The notes below the pieces were generated by a model, which did no database searches, was not told the DNA's origin, and saw nothing but the letters and a program-made list of their open reading frames with translations. From NCBI GenBank assembly GCA_025210795.1, contig JAOAQZ010000020.1, positions 124,001 to 188,000 on the forward strand: a stretch of 64,000 nucleotides of DNA, given 5' to 3'. The translations under genes and the position numbers were made by a program. The DNA is from Cohaesibacter sp. GTDB lineage: Bacteria; Pseudomonadota; Alphaproteobacteria; Rhizobiales; Cohaesibacteraceae. Of this stretch, positions 17,976 through 25,716 are shown piece after piece (position 1 is the first letter of the stretch; each line of letters opens with the position of its first letter).

Positions 17976-19019
17976 ATGAAAAAGTGCTGTCAGCTTAAAT
18001 CCTTCACTGTGGCCGCCATGGCTGCCTTGGCTCTTGTAGCTGGATCCGTACTGCCAGCTTCGGCGCAAACCGGATCGGGTACAAGTGAAGTGATCATGCC
18101 AGCGGTAAGCGCCGAGCAGGATCAAGCGGTGCAAAGCGAAACGTTGCCGCCTTTGCAGGGAGAGGCGCAAGAAGGCTTTGAAATCATGCGGGTGGGGCTC
18201 GTTGCCACTCGTGGAGCAGCGTATTTGCAGGCGCGGATTGAGCCCTTTCGCAAATATCTCTCCTCCCACATGCAAAGACCGGTGGAAATTGTCGCTTTTC
18301 CAACGGCAGAGGCCCTGGTGCTCGCCCATATAGCCAAGCAGGTCGATTATGCCCACTATCCAGCAAGCGCATTTGCCTTGGCCTATGCCTCATGCGGCTG
18401 TGTTCAGCCTCTTGTAGCCCCCTTGCCGCAAAATGGTAGTCAAGGCACCTATATGATTTTGGTGGTCAAGGAGAGTGGCCAGATCAGAACATTAGCAGAC
18501 CTCACCGGTAAAACGCTGATTTTATCCTCCAAAAAAGATGCTGTACCTTACTATATGGGCCTAAACGAACTACGTCAGGCAGGGCTTGATCCTTCTATTG
18601 ACCTTGGCGAAATTCTGGCAGAAGACAGCCCAATTGATGCTCTCGATCGCCTGTTCAGAGATGAAGCTGACGCAGCGCTTGTTTGGTCCTCCAGTCCTTA
18701 CAATCAGGGTTTGGAGACAGCCCCGGGAGCTGTTGCCAGTTATTTGGCAGCACGTAAGATACGGAAAAAAAAGAAAGTGCTGGGAGAGCCTGACTTTATA
18801 ACCATATGGCAGTCACGCTCCATTCCCCTTGGCCCCCATGCAGTGCATAAGGATATGTCAAAGCAGGACCGGGCCCAGCTTACCACTATTCTGAAAGCGA
18901 TGAATAAGGATGATCCGGCGGCCTATGATGCGATTGAGCGCCATTCCTCGGCAGGCTTTCGCGCTGTCCGCCTCGACGATTATGCCCCATTGCTGGAGAT
19001 TGCAACGCGCAAGCCTTAG
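17976..19019 (+). CDS. PhnD-like periplasmic binding protein (phosphate/phosphonate type), orphan
   Basis: About 347 residues: a Sec signal peptide ending near LPASAQ, a polar linker rich in Ser, Glu and Gln, and a PhnD-type solute-binding domain. Recognisable parts are MRVGLVATRGAAYLQARIEP, VDYAHYPASAFALAYASCG and ADLTGKTLILSSKKDAVPYY. An ATG nine bases earlier (17967) is an alternative start; 17976 has GGATGG at reasonable spacing. No permease or ATPase gene is nearby. The ligand is unknown. Related domains also occur as sensor inputs, so transport is not assured. It is convergent with the minus-strand pseudopilin genes. Confidence 0.75.
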   Translation: MKKCCQLKSFTVAAMAALALVAGSVLPASAQTGSGTSEVIMPAVSAEQDQAVQSETLPPLQGEAQEGFEIMRVGLVATRGAAYLQARIEPFRKYLSSHMQRPVEIVAFPTAEALVLAHIAKQVDYAHYPASAFALAYASCGCVQPLVAPLPQNGSQGTYMILVVKESGQIRTLADLTGKTLILSSKKDAVPYYMGLNELRQAGLDPSIDLGEILAEDSPIDALDRLFRDEADAALVWSSSPYNQGLETAPGAVASYLAARKIRKKKKVLGEPDFITIWQSRSIPLGPHAVHKDMSKQDRAQLTTILKAMNKDDPAAYDAIERHSSAGFRAVRLDDYAPLLEIATRKP

Positions 19020-19043
19020 GCCTGCACGTAGAGGAAGAGATAA

Positions 19044-19589
19044 TCAATTGGTTCGTGCAATGGATGTGGTAAGGCGCGGCACCATAATGGCTTGATCTTC
19101 CAGATTAATCGAGCCGGTAACTTCCGCGCCGAAAATTGGCTCATAGGCGATTCTGGTTGCTGCAATCACATAAAAGCTGTTGGGAACGACCAAACCTGAA
19201 GGCAATGAGGCAGCGGACAGGCCAGTGCCACCATTTTTTGTAAATTGCCACGCAACCGTGGCCCGGCCTCTGTTGTCCACATTCACACCAATCAGATGCA
19301 GATTTTGGGTGTGATCCTCATAGGGATACATGATGCTGTCCACAGCTTCCATAATGCCATTAAAGCCCTGCTGCGAAATGCTGTCTGCCTGAGTGACCAA
19401 ATCCGCCATGGTGGCGGCTGCATGGTCCGCCCGCTTTTTGACCAGATAGGCATTGGAGATTTCCCAAGCGCCAAAACACAAGGCAATCATAGTGGGTAGG
19501 ATAATGGCAAATTCCGAGGCAGCAATACCGCTCTGATCGCGCTTAAAGCGCGAGACATTCTTGGTCAGACGAGAGAGAATGGACATCAT
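19044..19589 (-). CDS. TadE-like pseudopilin / pilus assembly protein
   Basis: A 181-residue protein with a short basic N terminus followed by the TadE-type segment RDQSGIAASEFAIILPTMIA, a hydrophobic stretch with a conserved glutamate. In the tad system such proteins are trimmed by the prepilin peptidase at Gly and act as minor pseudopilins. The rest is a periplasmic domain without recognised motifs. A GAGGAA ribosome binding site precedes the start. It follows the second TadE-like gene by 30 bases on the minus strand, so the two form an operon. Confidence 0.8.
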   Translation of the reverse strand: MMSILSRLTKNVSRFKRDQSGIAASEFAIILPTMIALCFGAWEISNAYLVKKRADHAAATMADLVTQADSISQQGFNGIMEAVDSIMYPYEDHTQNLHLIGVNVDNRGRATVAWQFTKNGGTGLSAASLPSGLVVPNSFYVIAATRIAYEPIFGAEVTGSINLEDQAIMVPRLTTSIARTN

Positions 19590-19619
19590 AAAAGTTCCTC
19601 TATGGGTCAGATGCGCCTA

Positions 19620-20189
19620 TTAGGAAAATGGTTCGTTACGGAATGCAGCGGTTGCACTTAGAGGCAACATCAGCGTTCCTGTGCCTCCGAGAAGGCGGTG
19701 AACTGGGCTCATGTCATCCATCGGCAAATAGGTTTTTACGATAATGATGCTGCTACCAACCCCTGGATCAAAGTCTGCTACGCCCGGGTCGAGATTGCCG
19801 TCCCGCATTGGAGGGTCAAAGTTGATATCCTCAAAAGCTTCATAGCGCTCAACATCAACGATTAGATCGCGCCGGCATATAGCTTCTGAAAGCGCAACAT
19901 TTTCGCAGATCGCATTGCGAAACTCGGTTCTAGACATTCCAGCCGCCTGTGCCTGCCCCGTTTTGATCTGACGGCTAACCATGCGCATGGACGTTTCCAT
20001 GGAGTGGGAGACCCACAACATATGAAATAATGTCATGATGAGAAGAAGGAAGGCAATAAAGGGGGTAAAGACCAACGCAAATTCAACTGCGGCCGCTCCT
20101 TCTTCATCCTTTTTCAAAAAGCGTGAAAAGGTGCTGGCCATAGTCGGGGCTTTTAAGCGTCTGGCAACAAGCTGCGAGAGCGATCCCAT
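19620..20189 (-). CDS. TadE-like pseudopilin / pilus assembly protein
   Basis: A 189-residue protein with a basic N-terminal part and the TadE-like segment KDEEGAAAVEFALVFTPFI, again with the glutamate five residues after the likely cleavage glycine. The periplasmic part has two cysteines (in NAICENVALSEAICRRD) that could form a disulfide. The start at 20189 was kept because AAGGATAATCAGT precedes it. An internal ATG 16 codons later lacks a ribosome binding site. The two TadE-like genes stand apart from the main plus-strand tad genes and point the opposite way. Confidence 0.8.
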   Translation of the reverse strand: MGSLSQLVARRLKAPTMASTFSRFLKKDEEGAAAVEFALVFTPFIAFLLLIMTLFHMLWVSHSMETSMRMVSRQIKTGQAQAAGMSRTEFRNAICENVALSEAICRRDLIVDVERYEAFEDINFDPPMRDGNLDPGVADFDPGVGSSIIIVKTYLPMDDMSPVHRLLGGTGTLMLPLSATAAFRNEPFS

Positions 20190-20215
20190 ACTGATTATCC
20201 TTATAAGTCGTCAAA

Positions 20216-20252
20216 CCGGCGATGCAGCCCTTCCAAAAAAAGGGCAAGCCGG
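20216..20252 (-). other. Nested hairpin in the leader of the TadE-like operon
   Basis: CCGGC/GCCGG (20216-20220 with 20248-20252) encloses GCCCTT/AAGGGC (20227-20232 with 20240-20245). It lies 27 bases upstream of the TadE-like start on the minus strand. The surrounding gap 20190-20593 is 404 bases long. Apart from this and the terminator at its far end, no gene or repeat was seen in it. Confidence 0.35.
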
Positions 20253-20512
20253 AACATCAATCGCTATAGAATAATGCGCATAAAACCTTTCAGAATGGTT
20301 GGGAAAGCTGGTTAACGAGGATATCTGGCCTGCACCTTGTGCCGTTGGCAGGGGATGTAGAAATGATCGCAGGAGAAGAAAAATCCAAAATACTTATGGA
20401 ATAAGAGAGCGGCCCAGACTTGTCTAAACGCAAAATAAGCCAATGACCCAATGCCGTAAGCCCAAAAACGAGTGATTGATCTTCTCTTTATATATAGGGT
20501 GCTGGAAAGGCA

Positions 20513-20541
20513 TAAAAATAGGCGCCTAAAAAAGCGCCTAT
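20513..20541 (-). terminator. Rho-independent terminator of the CpaC-N-like gene
   Basis: On the minus strand ATAGGCGC pairs with GCGCCTAT (20541-20534 with 20525-20518) and is followed by TTTTTATG. It ends the 158-residue secretin-N-like gene and separates it from the TadE-like genes, which therefore need their own promoter. Confidence 0.8.
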
Positions 20542-20593
20542 CTCAATCTAAATCAAAAAGAGAACCAAAGAAGCAAGACAAGCCAAAGCTTGC

Positions 20594-21070
20594 CTATTCC
20601 TCCACGCCCTGGGCCGGAGCAGCTGTTGCATCAGAGAAGCTCTGGTTAAACTGCTCGGAGAGGTTCTTCATCATTTCCGGATCATCACCAATGCGATAAA
20701 CCGGCTCGCAATTGGGTGCACAATTCAGTGTGCGGCGGGTAGCACCGCGGTAAACCACAACATCATTGGTAAAAGCGGCGGAGACATTGAGGATTTCATC
20801 CGCAATAGGCTCACCGTCTGCATCCAGAATAATCAGATTGGTATGCCCATAGCGCTTGCCGGTAATAATAAGTGTCTGGCTGTCCTTGATCGTGGCATCG
20901 GCAATAGCAGGATTGCCAATCACCACCATAGCGGCGGGCCTTGCGACCCGCATGACTTTGGCCCGGTCAACCTTTACCTCAATCACACTTTCCTTCTGAG
21001 CGGCCAAAGCCGGGGAGGTAAAAAGACTGCCAGCAAGGGAGAGAAACAAAAAATGAGCTGCAAGTTTCAT
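20594..21070 (-). CDS. Secreted pilus/secretin N-terminal-domain protein (CpaC-N-like)
   Basis: A 158-residue protein with a Sec signal peptide (cut near SPALAA) and one domain resembling the N-terminal domain of CpaC/RcpA secretins. Residues VKVDRAKVMRVARPAAMVV, VIGNPAIADATIKDSQTL and GHTNLIILDADGE match the repeated pattern of CpaC itself (for example VSNPKIADAVV). The secretin pore part is absent. The C-terminal third has two close cysteines in LNCAPNCEPVYRIG. It may help the secretin assemble in the periplasm. It is divergent from flp and has its own terminator. Confidence 0.78.
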   Translation of the reverse strand: MKLAAHFLFLSLAGSLFTSPALAAQKESVIEVKVDRAKVMRVARPAAMVVIGNPAIADATIKDSQTLIITGKRYGHTNLIILDADGEPIADEILNVSAAFTNDVVVYRGATRRTLNCAPNCEPVYRIGDDPEMMKNLSEQFNQSFSDATAAPAQGVEE

Positions 21071-21234
21071 GAGGTGGACCCACCAATATCACTGTTTGAT
21101 AGATTAATGTGTGCCCATCATGGAAAAAAATGGTGAAGGAAGCTTTAAGCCCTGTCTTTAGGCACTATCAAGGGAGAAGAGCGGAGTAAGCCCAGACATA
21201 ATCTGGAAGAATTAAAGGGCTCTAAATTCACATC

Positions 21235-21249
21235 TTAAGGGCTATTTAA
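21235..21249. promoter_or_regulatory. Candidate CtrA-type site between the CpaC-N-like gene and flp
   Basis: TTAAGGGCTATTTAA matches TTAA-N7-TTAA, the consensus for the cell-cycle regulator CtrA in alphaproteobacteria. It lies 165 bases before the minus-strand gene start and 292 bases before flp. The whole gap 21071-21540 (470 bases) is AT-rich, which raises the chance of random TTAA pairs. It contains no gene. No -35/-10 pair could be assigned with confidence. Confidence 0.4.
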
Positions 21250-21540
21250 GAGGTTATTTCATGGAAAAATTTGAGAAATACTAAGTTAAACTTTAATATA
21301 ATTCAAAATTAACCAATATATTCTCAATATTAATGCATATGAACCTTAGGTGAATGCTTTATATCAATAAATATAATTTTAACTATAGCTTGCTCATTGG
21401 GTTTCGAATACAGAAAAAATAGCATTTTTAACTTGTTGGAAAGATTTGTAGGCTAAAACTGATCTTGCTCGAGGGGCGAAACAAAAAACAAGCCTCAGAG
21501 CGGAAGAGCTGTCAAAATGTGGAATTATTAGGAGTCCAAA

Positions 21541-21711
21541 ATGAAAAATTTCAAACGCTTTCTGAATGACGAATCTGGCGCAACTGCTATCGAATATGCT
21601 CTGCTTGCTGGCCTGATTGGCGTTGGCATCATCACAGCAGCCGAAACTCTGGGTACAAACATCTCTACTCTGTTCGGTACTGCTTCTACCAAGCTGGCTG
21701 GCGTCAGCTAA
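21541..21711 (+). CDS. flp: Flp-type major pilin
   Basis: A 56-residue prepilin. The short leader MKNFKRFLNDESG ends at the glycine cleaved by the prepilin peptidase, followed by ATAIEYALLAGLIGVGII. This has the glutamate at mature position 5 and the adjacent tyrosine that define Flp pilins. The hydrophobic stretch is the polymerising helix. A ribosome binding site TAGGAG precedes the ATG. A strong terminator follows at once, so the pilin is made from a short abundant transcript separate from cpaA. It assembles into the adhesive tad/Flp pilus with the machinery encoded downstream. Confidence 0.93.
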   Translation: MKNFKRFLNDESGATAIEYALLAGLIGVGIITAAETLGTNISTLFGTASTKLAGVS

Positions 21712-21758
21712 GCGTAGGATTGCGAACCGCTAAAGGTTCAGCAACTGACGAATAAAGA

Positions 21759-21792
21759 GGAGGGCTGCCATTTTGGTAGCCTTCCTTTTTTT
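21759..21792 (+). terminator. Rho-independent terminator of flp
   Basis: GGAGGGCTGCCA (21759-21770) pairs with TGGTAGCCTTCC (21774-21785) with two G-U pairs, followed by seven T. It lies 47 bases after the pilin stop. Confidence 0.92.
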
Positions 21793-21934
21793 ATGTCTTT
21801 CAGGGACTTAAGGAAGATTTGCTCGTTGCTCTAAAGTCTTTGGTAAGCCTTTTCCTCTAAAGTGAAGGGCAGTGAGTATAATGGCCCGCCTGATTACCAA
21901 GATGAGCGGGATGGAATTTTCATGAGGCATTGTG

Positions 21935-22456
21935 ATGATTGATACGGTTTTTGGATGGGCGCTCTTGTTATTTGCCCCCTTGGTTTTTGCCTATGCAGGC
22001 AGCTCCGATCTGTTCAATATGAAAATTTCCAACAAAGTCGCTTTATTGCTTCTTTTGCCTTTCCCACTCTTTGCCTGGGGTATTGATCTGGGCTGGGAGA
22101 TGGTCGGTAGGCATGTTCTAACAGCTGTTATTGTGTTGGTTGTTACCTACATCTTCTGGCAAATTGGTTCGATCGGGGGAGGGGATGCCAAATTTACTGC
22201 TGTCGCCGCCCTGTGGTTGGGGCCGGAGGTGACCTTGCTCTTTGTCGCCCTTGCTTCAATTTATGGTGCCGTGCTTGCCGTGATTTTCCTCCTTGTGCGG
22301 GCCCGCCCGATGCCTATGGCTCTGCTTAAGCAAGACTGGATCGAGCGCCTTTATACCTCAAAGCGCATTCCTTACGGCATTGCCTTGTCTGCGGCTGGCC
22401 TTCATATCTATGCTCAATCCGACTGGATGCGTCAGGGTATAGAATTGCTAAGCTAA
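21935..22456 (+). CDS. cpaA: Prepilin peptidase CpaA/TadV
   Basis: A 173-residue membrane aspartic protease that removes prepilin leaders. The two catalytic aspartates are in SSDLFNMKISN near residue 26 and in the GxGD motif IGGGDAKF near residue 88. There are about five or six hydrophobic segments and no methylase domain, as usual for the small Tad peptidases. The ATG at 21935 is preferred over a GTG three bases earlier because GAGG lies seven bases before it. Its terminator separates it from cpaB. Confidence 0.9.
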   Translation: MIDTVFGWALLLFAPLVFAYAGSSDLFNMKISNKVALLLLLPFPLFAWGIDLGWEMVGRHVLTAVIVLVVTYIFWQIGSIGGGDAKFTAVAALWLGPEVTLLFVALASIYGAVLAVIFLLVRARPMPMALLKQDWIERLYTSKRIPYGIALSAAGLHIYAQSDWMRQGIELLS

Positions 22457-22528
22457 AGCTGAGGCAAAAAGATCCGTTTAAGCTTGAGGCATTAAAACAC
22501 TTAAGTCATAAAATGGTTAGAGAATAAG

Positions 22529-22550
22529 AAGGGCCCGCGAGGCCCTTTTT
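22529..22550 (+). terminator. Rho-independent terminator of cpaA
   Basis: AAGGGCC (22529-22535), loop CGCGA, GGCCCTT (22541-22547) and further T. It lies 72 bases after the cpaA stop, so cpaB and its followers start from a separate promoter. Confidence 0.9.
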
Positions 22551-22562
22551 GCATGCGCATGC
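22551..22562. repeat. Perfect 12-bp palindrome GCATGCGCATGC
   Basis: Directly behind the cpaA terminator lies a palindrome built of two GCATGC units. The half-site resembles the GCATGCAATTGCATGC palindrome before the nucleoside locus. It may be an operator for cpaB, but nothing else supports this. Confidence 0.3.
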
Positions 22563-22607
22563 CTAAAATATGCGCATTGAACAGCCAAATTGCCGCAATT
22601 TGCAAAA

Positions 22608-22650
22608 TTAATTCCAGATTAATCAAAACTGCTTACCTGTCGTTAACCAT
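22608..22650 (+). promoter_or_regulatory. Candidate CtrA sites upstream of cpaB
   Basis: TTAATTCCAGATTAA at 22608-22622 fits TTAA-N7-TTAA exactly. TTAACCAT at 22643-22650 fits the frequent CtrA half-site form. Both lie 75-117 bases before the cpaB start and behind the cpaA terminator, where the promoter of the main pilus operon must be. CtrA control of pilus genes is known in Caulobacter. Its use here is inference from sequence match and position. Confidence 0.45.
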
Positions 22651-22724
22651 AAGTGTTGGACACTGCACGGGACTCATAGTGCGCCTTTAAGTGCGTGTTT
22701 GTGAAAACCATGGGAACGGATGAG

Positions 22725-23501
22725 ATGAAAGTAGCGCGTATCGCTGTCATTGCTGTAGCAGTCATTGCGGGATTGATTGCCATGATGTTGGCAAAATCTC
22801 TCACGTCAAACACGCCGGAAGTTGCGGAGCTGGATATGGAGGCTGAAAAACCCTCCATGGAATTGGTTGAGGTTCTAACAGCCGAAAAAGCCATTCCGCT
22901 GGGCACAAGCCTGACGGCCGATTATCTAAGCTGGAAAGAATGGCCTGCTGCAAGCGCGGTACAGGGCTATATCCGGCGTGATGAAAAGCCCGATGCACAA
23001 AGTGATCTGGTCGGAGCGGTTGCCCGCGGGTCTTTCCTCGCTGGTGAGCCTATTAAAGAAGGCAAGATAGCAACAGCCAGCCAGGGCTTTATGTCTGCTA
23101 TTCTGCCCAAAGGCCGCCGGGCGGTCGCAACACGCATTTCTGCCGAAACCAGTGCCGGTGGCTTCATCCTGCCCCGTGACCGGGTAGATGTGATCCTGAC
23201 AGAGGAAGGCAACAAGGGCGTATCTTCCGAGACTATTCTCACCAATGTCCGCGTTTTGGCCATCGACCAGAATGTTGAAGAAAAAGACGGCGAAAAGGTT
23301 GTTGTTGGCGAGACCGCAACACTTGAGCTGATGCCGCACCAAAGTGAAATCCTGACCACCGCTCAGCAGCAGGGGAATATCTCTCTGGTCCTGCGTTCCC
23401 TTGAGGATGCAGAAAGCGATGGTGAAGAAGAAAACGTCAATAGCGGCACTATTGTGATGGTGCGCTCCGGCGTGATCTCCAAGAAAACCGTAAAGCAGTG
23501 A
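22725..23501 (+). CDS. cpaB: Flp pilus assembly protein CpaB/RcpC
   Basis: A 258-residue periplasmic protein with one N-terminal membrane segment (MKVARIAVIAVAVIAGLIAM) and an SAF/RcpC domain. Recognisable parts are VLTAEKAIPLGTSLTADYLSW and LPKGRRAVATRISAETSAGGF. It helps gate or stabilise the secretin channel. The ATG at 22725 matches the usual family start and follows GGGAACGGATGAG. A GTG 30 bases upstream would add an unlikely extension. It opens a plus-strand series running to tadC. Confidence 0.9.
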   Translation: MKVARIAVIAVAVIAGLIAMMLAKSLTSNTPEVAELDMEAEKPSMELVEVLTAEKAIPLGTSLTADYLSWKEWPAASAVQGYIRRDEKPDAQSDLVGAVARGSFLAGEPIKEGKIATASQGFMSAILPKGRRAVATRISAETSAGGFILPRDRVDVILTEEGNKGVSSETILTNVRVLAIDQNVEEKDGEKVVVGETATLELMPHQSEILTTAQQQGNISLVLRSLEDAESDGEEENVNSGTIVMVRSGVISKKTVKQ

Positions 23502-23522
23502 TGAGATAGGGAGCTTCAGACA

Positions 23523-24965
23523 ATGTCATTTCGTTTGAGCAAGCACTTCAAGCTCGCAGGTCTCACAAAGCTGGCGCTCTGTGCCGCCACATTGGTTGCC
23601 ATGGTAGCAGCTCCCTTGCCTGTGACAGATTCTGCACAAGCGGCTGGGTCTTCCATTCGCCTTAAGGCCGCCAATGCGAATGGGCGTCATATCTCGCTGG
23701 GGCTTAACAAATCAATCGTTATCGAAACCCCGCGCAATGTACGCGATATACTGGTCTCCAATCCAAAAATTGCAGATGCGGTCGTTCGTTCAGCCCGCCG
23801 GGTCTATCTCATTGGTATGGCCGTTGGACAGGCCAATGTGATCTTGTTTGATGGTCAGGGCGGTCAGATCGCCTCGTTTGAAATTAATGTTGCCCGTGAC
23901 AATTCTTCGCTGGAATCTCTTATTCGCCGCATGATCCCGCAATCCAATATCAAGGTGGAAGGTGTTGGCGAAGGGGTTATCCTGTCGGGTTCTGCCCGCA
24001 ACCCAGCGGATGCGCAAAAAGCCATGGACATGGCTGCCAGCTATGTGGGTGATGCCAAGAAGGTTTCCAATTACATCGCCGTACAGGCCAGTGAACAAGT
24101 TCAATTGCGGGTCACGGTGGCCGAAGTCCAGCGCAATGTTTTCAAGCAACTTGGCATTGATACCAATTATGCCATGAACAGAGGCATCCTTGCATTAAGC
24201 GGCGGCATTGCCAACAGTTTCTCCTCCAACAGTCAGGCCCTGTCAGACACCAATATTGTCAGCCGAATTGGTGGCTTCAATGATGGAATTCAGACCCAGC
24301 TGCGAGCACTGGAGAGAAATGGTTTGGTACGCACATTGGCCGAGCCAAATATCACAGCAATTTCTGGCGAGAAAGCCAACTTCCTTGCGGGTGGTGAATT
24401 TCCGGTTCCGGTTGGTCTGGAAGACGGGAAAATCTCAATCGAGTTCAAGCCTTATGGTGTGGCGCTCGGTTTCCGCCCAATTGTACTGAGTGAAAATCGC
24501 ATCAGCCTGCAGGTAAAGACAGAAGTCTCCGAGTTGAGTAAGGAAGAGACTATTTCGGTTGGCACCGGCGGGGCAGCTCTTGCAATCCCAGGGCTGAAAG
24601 TGCGCCGCTCCGAAAGCACGATCGAGCTGCCATCTGGCGGCACCATGGCGATGGCTGGCTTGCTGCGTGACGAGTTGCGCAAATCCATTGATGGTTTTCC
24701 TGGCCTTAAGGATCTGCCGGTTTTGGGCACTCTGTTCCGCTCAAACGATTACAAGCGCAATCAGACCGAACTCGTGATTTTTATCACTCCCTATATCGTC
24801 AAGCCCAACAGTCGCAGCAAGTTTGAGGATCCCGGGCGCAATCTTGATATTGCAGGGGATGCCAACAGCTATTTCATGGGTCAGATCAACCGCAAATACG
24901 ACCTGTCCGGCAATGGTCGGCGCGGTACCAAATATTACGGCCGTTATGGCTATAGTTACGAGTAG
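23523..24965 (+). CDS. cpaC: Outer-membrane secretin CpaC/RcpA
   Basis: A 480-residue secretin with a signal peptide ending near SAQAAG, an N-terminal pilus/BON-like part (VSNPKIADAVVRSARRVYLI, then a second repeat around VEGVGEGVILSGSARNPADA) and the C-terminal secretin domain. The latter includes VRTLAEPNITAISGEKANFL and the family end motif LKDLPVLGTLFRSNDYKRN with TELVIFITP. It forms the outer-membrane pore for the Flp pilus. The tail is rich in Tyr, Gly and Arg. It is 21 bases downstream of cpaB. Confidence 0.94.
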   Translation: MSFRLSKHFKLAGLTKLALCAATLVAMVAAPLPVTDSAQAAGSSIRLKAANANGRHISLGLNKSIVIETPRNVRDILVSNPKIADAVVRSARRVYLIGMAVGQANVILFDGQGGQIASFEINVARDNSSLESLIRRMIPQSNIKVEGVGEGVILSGSARNPADAQKAMDMAASYVGDAKKVSNYIAVQASEQVQLRVTVAEVQRNVFKQLGIDTNYAMNRGILALSGGIANSFSSNSQALSDTNIVSRIGGFNDGIQTQLRALERNGLVRTLAEPNITAISGEKANFLAGGEFPVPVGLEDGKISIEFKPYGVALGFRPIVLSENRISLQVKTEVSELSKEETISVGTGGAALAIPGLKVRRSESTIELPSGGTMAMAGLLRDELRKSIDGFPGLKDLPVLGTLFRSNDYKRNQTELVIFITPYIVKPNSRSKFEDPGRNLDIAGDANSYFMGQINRKYDLSGNGRRGTKYYGRYGYSYE

Positions 24966-24975
24966 GACGAGGCCG

Positions 24976-25716
24976 ATGACCAAAAAGTGTGAAAATCGAA
25001 CCATGTTCTTGAATACTCCGTCTCGCACACGTCGCAAAATTGCCCGTCGTGCCCTCGCCTTAAGTGCTGGTGCCCTTATCTTGATGGGGTGTGAGAGCAA
25101 AAACATTCGGGATGCGCGTCCAGATGATTATCGCCTGCGCCATCCCATCACCCTGGAACAATCCGCTGCTACCATCGATATTCCGGTCGGGGTTCATAGC
25201 GAGCAGCTGACACCATCTAGCAGGTCTGCCATTCGCTCATATGCGCGAGATTTCCATCTTGATCGGGCTGCGGTTATTCAAGTGATGGTGCCCTCAGGCT
25301 CTGGGAATGAAAGCAGCGCTGGCTATATGGCTAAACAGGTACGAACCGAATTGATGCGCTCGGGCGTTAAGTCAAGCCAGATTGATATGATCACCTATCC
25401 TGCGACGGGCGGGAAAGATGCTCCCATCCGCCTTGCTTACCCGAAAATGGAAGCAAAAGTGCCTGAATGCGGTACTTGGCCGGATGACTTTGGCCAAATC
25501 TCTTCCAACCGGTCCTATTTCAATTTTGGTTGCGCGACCCAGAAAAATTTGGCCGCATCCGTTGCCAATCCGCAGGATCTGATCCAACCACGCGGGTGGG
25601 ATCCAAGAGATTCCGGTCGTCGTAGCCAGCAGATGGAAGATTACCGCAAAGGGTCTCCAACCTGGTCTGAAGATCTAGGTAACAATATTGGCTCTAGCTC
25701 CGAGGTCAGCAAATGA
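24976..25716 (+). CDS. cpaD: Pilus assembly lipoprotein CpaD
   Basis: A 246-residue protein with a basic leader and a lipobox LILMGC whose cysteine is residue 39 from this start, or residue 30 from the ATG at 25003. The shorter form gives a more typical lipoprotein signal, whereas the ATG at 24976 has GACGAGG close by, so the start is open. The segment FGCATQKNLAASVANPQDLI is the CpaD-family hallmark. It is predicted to sit in the outer membrane and help the secretin. Its stop overlaps the cpaE start (ATGA). Confidence 0.88.
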   Translation: MTKKCENRTMFLNTPSRTRRKIARRALALSAGALILMGCESKNIRDARPDDYRLRHPITLEQSAATIDIPVGVHSEQLTPSSRSAIRSYARDFHLDRAAVIQVMVPSGSGNESSAGYMAKQVRTELMRSGVKSSQIDMITYPATGGKDAPIRLAYPKMEAKVPECGTWPDDFGQISSNRSYFNFGCATQKNLAASVANPQDLIQPRGWDPRDSGRRSQQMEDYRKGSPTWSEDLGNNIGSSSEVSK

